Assembly: GCF_000011205.1 (NCBI RefSeq)
Contig: NC_003106.2
Location: 62,001 to 126,000, forward strand
Direction: 5' to 3'
DNA from: Sulfurisphaera tokodaii str. 7
GTDB taxonomy: Archaea; Thermoproteota; Thermoprotei_A; Sulfolobales; Sulfolobaceae
DNA: 64,000 nt
Notes under the pieces: generated by a model
What the model was told of the DNA's origin: nothing
Seen by the model: the letters and a program-made list of their open reading frames with translations, nothing else
The model's database searches: none
In this document: piece by piece, positions 36,607-45,595 of the stretch
Numbering within the stretch: position 1 is the stretch's first letter
Layout of the letters: each line of letters opens with the position of its first letter
Made by a program: the position numbers and the translations under genes

Positions 36607-37809
36607 ATGGTCTTGCCTTTTAAGTCAGCAGAAGTCTTCTCTGTGGAAGTTTCAGAAAAACATGAATTGTTTAGAAAAGCTGTAAGAGAGTTTATGGAGA
36701 GAGATGTGGCTCCTTATGTGGAAAAAGGGGAGGCACAGAGAGAAGTACCTAAAGAAATATTAGAAAAAGCGAAGGAGTTAGGTCTCTATGGTATAACTGT
36801 CCCGGAAGAATACGGAGGCCAAGGAGGAGATACTTTAATGTCTGCAATAGCTCAGGAAGAAATATCTAGAATATGGCCTTCTTTTGCTACAAGAGTTGCC
36901 GCTGGTGCCTTATTTACAACTCCGATATTGCTTTTTGGGTCAGAGGAGTTAAAGAAGAAATACGTTCCTCCAGTTGCGAGAGGAGAAAAAGTTGCAGCAT
37001 TAGCAAATACTGAGCCTAGTGCTGGATCTGATGTTGCTGGAATGCAGAGTACCGCAAAGAAAATTAATGGAAAATACATACTTAATGGAAGAAAAATCTT
37101 CATAACTAATGGTGGCATAGCAGATTATTACGTTGTTACTGCAAGAACTTCTCCACCAGATCCTAAAGCTAGATGGAAAGGAATTTCAATGTTCGTAGTG
37201 GAGAGAGAATGGAAAGGAGTTAAAGTTGTTAGTAGAATCGATACCTTAGGATTAAAGGCTTCAAATACTGCAGAATTAATATTCGAAGATGTAGAAATAC
37301 CAGAGGAGAATGTTGTAGGTGAGGAGGGAAACGGTTTTAAATATGCAATGGCAACTTTCGATAGAACTAGGGTTGGGGTTGCAGCACAAGCATTAGGTGT
37401 TGCTCAAGCCGCTCTAGAGAAAATGGTAAGTTATGCCAGCCAACGTATAGCATTTGGAGAACCTATAGTAATGTTTGAGTTGGTCCAAGAAAAGATTGCT
37501 GAGTCGTTAACGGAAGTGAATACTGCGAGACTTCTCACTTATTGGGCGGCTACTCTTTTTGATAAAGGATTAGAGAACGAGGCTATAGTAGCTGCTTCAA
37601 TGGCAAAATATTATTCTACTGAGATAGCCGAGAAAGTGGTAATTAGGGCTATTACTGTACATGGAGGCTATGGCGTTGCAACTTCTACTGGAGTTGAAAG
37701 ATTGCTAAGGGATGTAGAGGTTATGAAAATTTATGAAGGAACAAATGATATACAGAAACTTACTATAGTTAAGGAGACAGCGAGAAGGCTATTGGGTATT
37801 AAATTATAA
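36607..37809 (+). CDS. Acyl-CoA dehydrogenase
   Basis: 400 residues. Substrate/FAD motifs ANTEPSAGSDVAGMQ and NGRKIFITNG, GEEGNGFKYAMATFDRTRVG, and MVSYASQRIAFGEPI are all canonical. The catalytic base is Glu377 in KIYEGTNDIQ, as in short- and medium-chain enzymes, so the protein should be active. It oxidises acyl-CoA to trans-2-enoyl-CoA and passes electrons to an electron-transfer flavoprotein not encoded here. It heads a compact series with a ligase, thiolase and zinc-ribbon partner on the same strand. Confidence 0.92.
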   Translation: MVLPFKSAEVFSVEVSEKHELFRKAVREFMERDVAPYVEKGEAQREVPKEILEKAKELGLYGITVPEEYGGQGGDTLMSAIAQEEISRIWPSFATRVAAGALFTTPILLFGSEELKKKYVPPVARGEKVAALANTEPSAGSDVAGMQSTAKKINGKYILNGRKIFITNGGIADYYVVTARTSPPDPKARWKGISMFVVEREWKGVKVVSRIDTLGLKASNTAELIFEDVEIPEENVVGEEGNGFKYAMATFDRTRVGVAAQALGVAQAALEKMVSYASQRIAFGEPIVMFELVQEKIAESLTEVNTARLLTYWAATLFDKGLENEAIVAASMAKYYSTEIAEKVVIRAITVHGGYGVATSTGVERLLRDVEVMKIYEGTNDIQKLTIVKETARRLLGIKL

Positions 37810-37861
37810 TTAATTAGTTTGGGTAAAAAGATTTATTAATTGTCAATTCAATTTTCATTAT

Positions 37862-39472
37862 ATGAGTGAATATTACGAATATGAATTAACAATAGATAAG
37901 ATTCTAGATACTGGAGTGAAAAGCTTCCCAGATAGAGAAATAGTATATAGGGATGTTAGAAGGTATACTTTTTCATCTTTTGCAGATTCTGTAAGAAGGT
38001 TAATGAGTGGGTTAAAGAAACTAGGTGTTAAAGAGGGCGAGACTGTAGGTGTTATAGATTGGGATACTGATGTCTACCTTCATTCTTACTATGCTATTCC
38101 TATGTTGGGTTCTGTTTTGCATACAGTTAATATAAGATACCCACCAGAAATAATATTGAAGACTATATTACAAGCTGAAGATAAATATTTGATCGTTAGG
38201 GACGAGTTTTTACCCTTATTAGAGAAAGCCAAGAATCTTCTTCCAGTGGGAATGAAGATTATAACATATAGTGATAGCAAAGAGAAAGTAAGGTCTAATA
38301 TTTCTGATGCAGATTTTTGGGAGTTGATTGATAGTAGTGAGCCTTCAGAAATACCACAAGTTAGTGAAAATAGTAGAGCTACTATATTCTTTACTTCTGG
38401 AACTACTGGTGACCCTAAAGGTGTTTGGTTTACGCATAGAAAACTTGTTCTTCACGCGTTAAGTGTAAGCTTAGTAGGTGCGAGACCACCTTTAAACGTA
38501 ACAACTAATGACGTTTACTTAATATTGGTTCCAATGTTTCATGTACATTCTTGGGGATATCCCTACGTGTTTATGTTGTCTGGAATTAAATATGTTTTAC
38601 CGGGGAAGTATGATTACGGTCTTATACTAAAACTTATGGATAAGGAAAGAGTTACCTTCTCGGCTATGGTACCTACTATATTATATTTCATAATTACCCA
38701 TCCAGAGGCACAAAACTACTTACATGTATTTAAGAGATGGAAAGTTATTATAGGTGGATCAGCTTTACCAGAAGGGTTAGCAAGGAAGGCTAAAGAACTG
38801 GGTATTACAATAATTTGCGGTTATGGACTTTCTGAGACTTGCCCGGTGCTTACTGTGAGTTATTACAATTCATTAGTAGAAAATTTAGATGAAAATAAAA
38901 AGTTCCTAGAACAAATAACTGCTGGAACTCCTATACCCTTAGTCCAGTTAAGGATAGTTGACCCAGTATCTGGTGAGGAGAAAAAGGTAAATGAAATTGG
39001 TGAGATAGTTGTAAGAAGTCCTTGGCTTACAAAGGAGTATTATAAAGACCCGGAGAAGACTAAAGCTTTATGGAGAGGTGGATGGCTTCACACGGGAGAT
39101 TTAGGTTATATTGATGAGTATGGATATGTACATATTGTAGATAGAGAGAAAGATGCAATAAAAAGTGGTGGTGAATTTATTCCGTCATTACTTTTAGAAA
39201 ATGTAATATCATTGTATCCTAAGGTCTCACAAGTAGCGGTTGTAGGTAGAAAGGACGAGAAATGGGGTGAAAGACCTATAGCATTTATAGTTCCTAAAGA
39301 GCCAATTACTGAAGAAGAATTAAGGAACTTCTTGCTCGAAATGAGTAACCAAGGGAAGATCCAAAAGTGGTGGATTCCAGATAAGTTCATCTTCATACAA
39401 TCAATGCCTCTTACCTCAACAAATAAGATAGACAAAAAAATATTAAGAGATTTGGCTAATAAGAGTATGTAG
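37862..39472 (+). CDS. AMP-forming fatty-acyl-CoA ligase
   Basis: 536-residue ANL ligase. FTSGTTGDPKG at 177-187, CGYGLSETCPV, TGDLGYIDEYGYVHIVDREKDAIKSGGEFIPS and the C-terminal TSTNKIDKKILR (catalytic Lys in NKIDKK) are visible. Long-chain type by length and KSGGEFI motif. It probably supplies acyl-CoA for the neighbouring acyl-CoA dehydrogenase and thiolase. The stop at 39470-39472 is 8 bp from the thiolase ATG, so translation is coupled. A TATA-like GATTTATTAAT lies about 30 bp before its ATG. Confidence 0.9.
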   Translation: MSEYYEYELTIDKILDTGVKSFPDREIVYRDVRRYTFSSFADSVRRLMSGLKKLGVKEGETVGVIDWDTDVYLHSYYAIPMLGSVLHTVNIRYPPEIILKTILQAEDKYLIVRDEFLPLLEKAKNLLPVGMKIITYSDSKEKVRSNISDADFWELIDSSEPSEIPQVSENSRATIFFTSGTTGDPKGVWFTHRKLVLHALSVSLVGARPPLNVTTNDVYLILVPMFHVHSWGYPYVFMLSGIKYVLPGKYDYGLILKLMDKERVTFSAMVPTILYFIITHPEAQNYLHVFKRWKVIIGGSALPEGLARKAKELGITIICGYGLSETCPVLTVSYYNSLVENLDENKKFLEQITAGTPIPLVQLRIVDPVSGEEKKVNEIGEIVVRSPWLTKEYYKDPEKTKALWRGGWLHTGDLGYIDEYGYVHIVDREKDAIKSGGEFIPSLLLENVISLYPKVSQVAVVGRKDEKWGERPIAFIVPKEPITEEELRNFLLEMSNQGKIQKWWIPDKFIFIQSMPLTSTNKIDKKILRDLANKSM

Positions 39473-39480
39473 GTGTGAAA

Positions 39481-40668
39481 ATGAGAAATGTAGCAATCAT
39501 AGGTACTGGGCATACTAAGTTTGGCGTTAGGACTGACGTAAATCTTCAAGAATTAGCATGGGAGGCTATAAAACAAGCGTTAGAAGAAGCTAATTTGGAT
39601 CAAAAGGATATTCAGTATTTTGTTGTAGGAAATGTTGGAAGTTGGAGTGCTGAAGAATTACCAGCAGTTGTTGTCGGAGAATATTCAGATTTAACTCCTA
39701 AAGGGACTATGAGAGTGGAAGCCGCATGTGCTACGGGCAGTGCAGCATTAAGAGATGCCTATCTAGCAATTAAATCTGGTGAGGCTGATATAGCTTTAGC
39801 TGTTGGTGTTGAACAAATGCATCAGTCTCCTAATCCTCAAGTTGTTGAATTAATAGGAAGGGCTGGTGATTATTTCTGGGAATTTGAGAATTTCGGATTA
39901 ACATTTCCGGGCTATTATGCTCTCCATGCTTCAGCTTATATGGCTAAATATGGAGCAAAAGAAGAAGACTTAGGTAAAATTGCTATAAAAAGCCACCACT
40001 ACGGAGCAAGGAATCCATATGCGCAATTCCAAAAAGAAATTACAATGGATGAATATCTTAAATCTAAACCAGTAGCATATCCGTTGAAATTATTAGACTC
40101 TTCCCCAATCACTGATGGTGCCGCCGCTGTAGTTTTAGCATCTGAAGAAGTTGCCAAGAAAATTACTGATTCCCCAGTTTGGATTGTGTCACAAGGTGTT
40201 GCTAGCGGTACAGCAAACTTAAGTAAGAGAACAGATTTTACACGTATAGAAGCTGCTTATTTAGCAGCTCAACAAGCATATTCTAGGGCTGGTATTAATT
40301 TTGATGAGGCTTGGAGGTTTTTTGATGTAGCTGAAGTTCATGATTGTTTCACTATTGCTGAAATAATGGCTTATGAGGATTTGGGTTTTGCTAAGAGGGG
40401 TGAGGGATATCTATTAGCTAGAGAAGAACAGACGTATATCGGTGGAAAGATACCAGTAAATGTTGATGGTGGGTTAAAAGCTAAAGGACACCCTATTGGC
40501 GCTACCGGTATTAGTATGGCTGTATCTATAACAAGGCAATTGCTTTATAGGGCTCCTAAGGGTACACAGGTTGATGTAAAGCATGGCATGGGTATTTCAC
40601 ACAATGTGGGAGGAACAGGACACTACGCATACGTGACAATATTCTCGACAAGGAGGCCATCATCATGA
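39481..40668 (+). CDS. SCP-x-type thiolase (acetyl-CoA acetyltransferase)
   Basis: 395 residues. The acyl-accepting nucleophile is Cys83 in VEAACATGSAAL, and the His of GGLKAKGHPIGATG is His337. AEVHDCFTIAEI and SHNVGGTGHY are typical of the archaeal/SCP-x branch, where HNVGG replaces the CxG of bacterial thiolases. A ribosome site AGGTG at 39471-39475 makes ATG 39481 a better start than the GTG at 39475. It performs the last thiolytic step of beta-oxidation or the reverse condensation. Its stop overlaps the start of the DUF35 partner by 4 bp. Confidence 0.9.
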   Translation: MRNVAIIGTGHTKFGVRTDVNLQELAWEAIKQALEEANLDQKDIQYFVVGNVGSWSAEELPAVVVGEYSDLTPKGTMRVEAACATGSAALRDAYLAIKSGEADIALAVGVEQMHQSPNPQVVELIGRAGDYFWEFENFGLTFPGYYALHASAYMAKYGAKEEDLGKIAIKSHHYGARNPYAQFQKEITMDEYLKSKPVAYPLKLLDSSPITDGAAAVVLASEEVAKKITDSPVWIVSQGVASGTANLSKRTDFTRIEAAYLAAQQAYSRAGINFDEAWRFFDVAEVHDCFTIAEIMAYEDLGFAKRGEGYLLAREEQTYIGGKIPVNVDGGLKAKGHPIGATGISMAVSITRQLLYRAPKGTQVDVKHGMGISHNVGGTGHYAYVTIFSTRRPSS

Positions 40669-41195
40669 CTATAAATGATGTAAGAGAAAAATTACAACAA
40701 CAAATTTCTCAATTAATTTCATCTTTAGATCAAGTTGTTCAAATGTATGGAATGCCAATTATTCAAGATAAGAATGGGAACCCATTATGGATAGATGTAA
40801 GAGAAATGACGTTAAGATATCAAATCCCCATAAAGAAGGTTCAAAAATTCTTTGAAGGTCTTAAAGAAGGTAAAATTCTAGCAACAAAATGTAGTAAATG
40901 TGGCACGATCTATTTCCCACCGCAAGACGATTGCCCTAAATGTAAAATTAGTGGACTCGAATGGGTAGAGATGCCGGATGAAGGGGAATTAGTGGCATAT
41001 ACTATTATAAATGTTAAACCTCCATCTTTCTCGCATTATCAAGATTATATTGTTGGTATTGCAAGAATGAAAAATGGTATTAACGTAACTGCATGGGTTA
41101 ATTCTAAAGAAGTTAAGGTTGGTATGAAAGTTAAACTAAGAATTACTAAAAGAGAACCAGAAAATTACCTTACTTATGAGTTAATTCCAGCATAA
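40665..41195 (+). CDS. DUF35 zinc-ribbon/OB-fold acyl-CoA-binding partner of thiolase
   Basis: 176 residues. A rubredoxin-like zinc ribbon CSKCGTIYFPPQDDCPKC lies at about 76-93, followed by an OB-fold domain (GELVAYTIINVKPPSF...VTAWVNSKEVKVGMKV). DUF35 proteins form complexes with archaeal thiolases (and HMG-CoA synthase), where they help shuttle acyl-CoA substrates. The 4-bp overlap with the thiolase gene supports such a complex. The N-terminal about 70 residues are a helical extension. A T-run follows the stop. Confidence 0.88.
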   Translation: MTINDVREKLQQQISQLISSLDQVVQMYGMPIIQDKNGNPLWIDVREMTLRYQIPIKKVQKFFEGLKEGKILATKCSKCGTIYFPPQDDCPKCKISGLEWVEMPDEGELVAYTIINVKPPSFSHYQDYIVGIARMKNGINVTAWVNSKEVKVGMKVKLRITKREPENYLTYELIPA

Positions 41196-41206
41196 TAGAA
41201 TCATCT

Positions 41207-41213
41207 TTTTTTC
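41207..41213 (+). terminator. T-rich terminator after the thiolase operon
   Basis: Seven consecutive T residues 11 bp after the DUF35 stop codon, with more pyrimidine-rich sequence following. Archaeal transcription commonly ends at such U-runs without a hairpin. Confidence 0.45.
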
Positions 41214-41563
41214 CTATATCTTACTTTACTTCTCTTTTCAATCAACAATAAATATAGCTAGATATTAGTTAATATACGATTAAACCAGATACTAGTAATA
41301 AGACTATTTTTAACTTAATAGTAATGCTTTATTATCTCTTAATTAAATTATCATCTATATTTCAATACTTGAAATCTCTAGTTTTTGATTCTGTATTTTA
41401 TTGTTGTATATATATGAATTTATGTATTAATATCATCAAAATATCATTAAATATAAATAATTTATATCATCTCTTTTTTATTATTTAAAAACTTCTGCAG
41501 TATAAGAATACTTAATAGTTTATTTAACTCACGTTTATAAGAAAATAATACTAATATAAAGCT
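41214..41563. other. Intergenic region before the formate-dehydrogenase operon
   Basis: About 350 bp of very AT-rich DNA with no ORF and no clear operator seen. It contains the TATA box at 41534-41540. Confidence 0.4.
41534..41540 (+). promoter_or_regulatory. TATA box of the formate-dehydrogenase operon
   Basis: TTTATAA within CGTTTATAAG, about 27 bp before the GTG start at 41564, so the fdh mRNA is probably leaderless. Confidence 0.55.
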
Positions 41564-44485
41564 GTGATTGTAAAGTTAAATGGTAATGAGATTAGTTTAA
41601 AGGAATCTAATATCACCATATTAGATCTCCTCAGAGAAAATAATATCTATATATCACATATATGCTATAATGAAGGATTAGTACCAATACAAAGTTGTGA
41701 TACATGCTTAGTAGAGGTTAATGGAAAACTTGTAAGAGCTTGTAGTACAAAAGTAACTGATGGAATGAGTATTGTTACACATAGTGAAAGAGCTGTAAAT
41801 GCAAGAAAGAAAGCAGTCGAAAGAATACTCAAATATCATAAATTGTATTGTACAGTCTGTGAAAATAATAACGGTGATTGTCCTCTTCATGAAGCTGTAA
41901 TTAAATTAGGAATAAATTCTCAGCAATACATAGAAAAGCCATATCCAATTGATGACTCTGGACCATTTTACGTATATAATCCCTCACAATGTATTCTTTG
42001 TGGTAGGTGCGTTGAAGCTTGCCAAGATTTTGCTGTTAATGAAGTAATTTGGATAAATTGGGACTTAAATCCACCAAGAGTAGTTTGGGATAATGGGAAT
42101 CCTATAGGTAACTCCTCTTGTGTAAATTGTGGAACTTGTGTCACAGTATGTCCAGTAAATGCATTAATGGAGAAATCTATGTTAGGAGAAGCAGGATATT
42201 TCACCTGGCTAAACCCAGAAGTAAAGAAGAAAATAATAGATTCTATTGGTAAAGTTGAAGATAATTTTAATCTACTAATGCAAATTAGTGAAATTGAAGC
42301 TAAAGCTAGATCTTCACAAATAAAGAAAACAAAGACTGTGTGTATTTACTGTGGTGTTGGTTGTTCTTTTGAAGTTTGGACTAAAGGAAGGAAAATACTT
42401 AAAGTAGAACCTAAACCAGAATCTCCAGCCAATGGTATTTTAACATGTGTTAAGGGCAAATTCGGTTGGGATTTCGTTAATAGCCCAGAAAGACTCACTA
42501 AACCTCTCATTAGAGAAGGTGACCATTTTAGAGAAGCAAGTTGGGAAGAAGCGATAAATTACATAGCAAGAAGATTAAAGGAAATAAGAGAGAAGTACGG
42601 ACCAGATTCTATTGGTTTTATAGCATCTGATAAGATGACTAATGAAGAAGCTTATTTATTACAAAAACTAGCTAGGGCAGTAATAGGAACTAATAATGTT
42701 GATAATTCGGCTAGATATTGTCAAGCTCCAGCTACCATTGGGCTTTGGAGAACTGTTGGAATAGGTGGAGATTCTGGTACTTTTAAGGATATTGAAAATG
42801 CTGACTTGATAGTTATTGTAGGGCATAATACAACAGAAAGTCATCCTGTAGCTGGAAGTAAGATTAAGAGAGCTAAGAAGATTAGAGGGGCAAAATTGGT
42901 AGTTATCGACGTTAGAAAACATGAGATTGCTGATTGGGCTGATTTATTCATTAAACCAAAACCCGGAACGGATGCTGCTGTTTTAGCTGCTGTTGCTAAG
43001 TATATAATTGATCAAGGATGGGAGGATAAGGAATTTATTAGTAAAAGGGTGAAGGGGTTTGAAGAGTTTAAAGAGTCTATTAAAGGCTTTACTCTAGATT
43101 ATGTTGAAAGCGTTACTGGAGTTCCTAGAGATCAAATAATTAAATTAGCTGAAATGATACATTCAGCTAAAAGTGTAGCAATACTTTGGGGTATGGGAGT
43201 TACTCAACATCTTGGGGGTGGAGATACATCAACTATAATCTCAGACCTTCTATTAATAACTGGTAATTATGGTAAACCGGGTAGTGGAGCTTTCCCAATG
43301 AGAGGGCACAATAATGTTCAAGGTGTAAGTGATTTCGGATGCTTGCCTAATTATTTCCCAGGCTACCAGAAATTTGATGATGTTACTTTTGAGAAATTTG
43401 AAGAAGCTTGGAGGGTAAAATTAAACAGAAAGCCTGGATTACAGATACCGCAGATGATTGAGGGAGTGCTTGAGGGTAAAATACACGCGCTATATATTGT
43501 AGGAGAAGATACAGTAATGGTAGATTGTGGTACTCCATTAACTAAGAAAGCGTTAGAAGAAGTTGACTTTCTAGTAGTGCAAGATATGTTCCTTACTGAG
43601 ACTGCAAAATTAGCTGACGTTGTGTTACCTGCAGCTGCTTCACTAGAAAAGGAAGGTACTTTTGTTAATACAGAAAGAAGAATACAAAGAATATACAAGG
43701 CTTTTGATCCATTAGGTGAGTCAAAACCAGATTGGGAAATAATTCAAATGATTGCTAACGCTTTAGGAGCAAATTGGAACTATTCGTCACCAGCTGAAAT
43801 AATGGAGGAAATAAGAAGATTATGCCCAATTTTCGCTGGTGTAACATATGATAGACTTGAAGGTTTTAAGAGTCTAGTATGGCCAGTTAATGAAGATGGA
43901 ACTGATACGCCGTTGTTGTATGTTAATGCTTTCGCAACTCCAGATGGTAAAGCAATGCTATATCCGTTAGAATGGAAACCACCACAATTACAAGATGATG
44001 TGCATAAGATTACAGTAAATACTGGAAGAGTCCTTGAACATTTCCACGTAGGCAATATGACTAGAAGAGTAGAGGGCTTAAGGAGAAAAGTACCTGAGAC
44101 TTTCATAGAAATATCAAAAGAACTAGCGCAAAAATACTCAATAAAAACTGGAGATTTAATACTTGTCAAATCTAAATTCGGAGGAGAGATTAAGGGTAGA
44201 GCTTTAGTAAGCGAAAGGGTTCAGGGGGATGAAATATTCATTCCACTTTATGCTTCAGACCCGTCAAAAGGAGTTAATAATCTAACCGGGAATGTAATAG
44301 ATAAGGTGACTGGTACTCCGGCATATAAGGATACACCAGTTGTTATTGAAAAAATATCTGAAGGGAATGAGACACCATTACCAAAAGATAATTGGAGATT
44401 CCACATTAATGAAAGAAAGAGACAATTTGGAATAGAGGTGGAGAAAAAATGGAAGAGGGAAGAATTCAAACCATTGACGGACTAA
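41564..44485 (+). CDS. Formate dehydrogenase-like molybdopterin oxidoreductase, catalytic subunit
   Basis: 973 residues, GTG start. Order: N-terminal 2Fe-2S domain (CYNEGLVPIQSCDTC), NuoG-type Cys/His region, two 4Fe-4S ferredoxin motifs (CILCGRCVEAC, CVNCGTCVTVC), the Mo-bisPGD domain with its own 4Fe-4S motif (CIYCGVGC), and the C-terminal cap. The likely metal ligand is Cys386 in SARYCQAPATIG. Known formate dehydrogenases have Cys or Sec followed by His; here Gln387 follows. The usual Arg is kept at Arg580 (MRGHNNVQG), but the residue two on, normally Gln, is His582. Linked DUF1641 and FdhD genes support a formate dehydrogenase. No diaphorase subunit is present; the electron acceptor may be ferredoxin or quinone. 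Confidence 0.87.
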   Translation: MIVKLNGNEISLKESNITILDLLRENNIYISHICYNEGLVPIQSCDTCLVEVNGKLVRACSTKVTDGMSIVTHSERAVNARKKAVERILKYHKLYCTVCENNNGDCPLHEAVIKLGINSQQYIEKPYPIDDSGPFYVYNPSQCILCGRCVEACQDFAVNEVIWINWDLNPPRVVWDNGNPIGNSSCVNCGTCVTVCPVNALMEKSMLGEAGYFTWLNPEVKKKIIDSIGKVEDNFNLLMQISEIEAKARSSQIKKTKTVCIYCGVGCSFEVWTKGRKILKVEPKPESPANGILTCVKGKFGWDFVNSPERLTKPLIREGDHFREASWEEAINYIARRLKEIREKYGPDSIGFIASDKMTNEEAYLLQKLARAVIGTNNVDNSARYCQAPATIGLWRTVGIGGDSGTFKDIENADLIVIVGHNTTESHPVAGSKIKRAKKIRGAKLVVIDVRKHEIADWADLFIKPKPGTDAAVLAAVAKYIIDQGWEDKEFISKRVKGFEEFKESIKGFTLDYVESVTGVPRDQIIKLAEMIHSAKSVAILWGMGVTQHLGGGDTSTIISDLLLITGNYGKPGSGAFPMRGHNNVQGVSDFGCLPNYFPGYQKFDDVTFEKFEEAWRVKLNRKPGLQIPQMIEGVLEGKIHALYIVGEDTVMVDCGTPLTKKALEEVDFLVVQDMFLTETAKLADVVLPAAASLEKEGTFVNTERRIQRIYKAFDPLGESKPDWEIIQMIANALGANWNYSSPAEIMEEIRRLCPIFAGVTYDRLEGFKSLVWPVNEDGTDTPLLYVNAFATPDGKAMLYPLEWKPPQLQDDVHKITVNTGRVLEHFHVGNMTRRVEGLRRKVPETFIEISKELAQKYSIKTGDLILVKSKFGGEIKGRALVSERVQGDEIFIPLYASDPSKGVNNLTGNVIDKVTGTPAYKDTPVVIEKISEGNETPLPKDNWRFHINERKRQFGIEVEKKWKREEFKPLTD

Positions 44486-44805
44486 TTGAGGAATTAATAA
44501 AAAACCAAGAGGCAATCAATAACTTCCTTAGATTACTAAAGGGACTTCAAAAATCTGGCATATTACCATTCCTTGTTGGAGTAGTAGAAAATATAGATCA
44601 AAATCTGGAATTTATGGTAGAAGAGAATAATAACTTAATAAGAAATCTGAACTTAATTTATGCTATACTAAATGGCAAAGAAGAAACTGGCGAGATACAT
44701 ATGGCAGATATAATAAGGATGTTAAATGATCCAGATGTTAGAAAGGGGGTATATCTTGTACTAAAGATTCTTAAGGCGATTGGAAGTGCAAGTAAAGAGG
44801 GTTAA
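44449..44805 (+). CDS. DUF1641 protein
   Basis: 118 residues, mostly helical, matching the DUF1641 family often encoded beside formate dehydrogenases and heterodisulfide-reductase-like systems. The C-terminal GVYLVLKILKAIGSASKEG is the conserved part. It overlaps the catalytic subunit by 37 bp and fdhD by 26 bp, so its production is tied to both. It may be an accessory subunit that links the enzyme to its electron acceptor; this is inference from context only. Confidence 0.8.
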   Translation: MEEGRIQTIDGLIEELIKNQEAINNFLRLLKGLQKSGILPFLVGVVENIDQNLEFMVEENNNLIRNLNLIYAILNGKEETGEIHMADIIRMLNDPDVRKGVYLVLKILKAIGSASKEG

Positions 44806-45553
44806 GGTATTTAAGATTAGAAATGAAACAGAGGCAGTAGAAGATGATTTCGTAGCGGAGGAAGAACCATTAGAAGTTAGGACATGCTATGATGATTGTC
44901 AAACGTTTGCAATTATCATGAGAACTCCAGGTAATGATAAGGAATTGGTTTTAGGTTTTTTATATTCGGAAGGAGCTATAGATACGATAGATGATGTTTC
45001 ATCAGTCTCAATAAAGGGCGATAATGTGGTAGAAGTTAGGTTAAATAAACCTTTAAAGGTTAAAGTACGTGAGATGATTGTAAATTCTAGCTGTGGTGTA
45101 TGTGGTAGAGCATTCCTCTATACACTTAATATATTAAAATGTAATACTAGAGTAAGTAGGGACGTCATATTTTCTTTGCCAGAAAAATTGAAGGAGAATC
45201 AAGAGGTATTTAAGATTACTGGAGGACTCCATGCTGCTGCCCTTTTTACTACTTCTGGGGAGTTGAATTATTTATATGAGGATGTTGGAAGACATAATGC
45301 AGTAGATAAGTTAATTGGAAGACTGCTACTGGAGAGAAAAATACCTGCAAGCAATTACATTATGCAGGTTAGTGGAAGACTAGGCTATGAGATTGTAAGT
45401 AAGGGAATAAAGGCTGGTATACCAATTATTTGTGGAATTTCTGCACCTACAAGTTTAGCCGTTGATATTGCTGAGGAAGCTGGAGTTACTCTTATTGGGT
45501 TTTTAAGGGGAAATAGTTTTAATATTTATACACATAAAGAAAGAGTAATTTGA
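44780..45553 (+). CDS. fdhD: FdhD, formate dehydrogenase accessory sulfurtransferase
   Basis: 257 residues from a TTG at 44780; a GTG at 44786 is an alternative start. FdhD passes sulfur from a cysteine desulfurase to the molybdenum cofactor, which formate dehydrogenase requires. The swivelling Cys pair is Cys105 and Cys108 in NSSCGVCGRAF, and the signatures YEDVGRHNAVDK and ISAPTSLAVDIAEEAG are intact. Its location at the end of the overlapping cluster is the strongest sign that the large protein upstream is of the formate-dehydrogenase type. Confidence 0.93.
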   Translation: MEVQVKRVKVFKIRNETEAVEDDFVAEEEPLEVRTCYDDCQTFAIIMRTPGNDKELVLGFLYSEGAIDTIDDVSSVSIKGDNVVEVRLNKPLKVKVREMIVNSSCGVCGRAFLYTLNILKCNTRVSRDVIFSLPEKLKENQEVFKITGGLHAAALFTTSGELNYLYEDVGRHNAVDKLIGRLLLERKIPASNYIMQVSGRLGYEIVSKGIKAGIPIICGISAPTSLAVDIAEEAGVTLIGFLRGNSFNIYTHKERVI

Positions 45554-45595
45554 AATTTCCAAAACATATTTAAGGTTTAAGAAGAAATAAATAAT

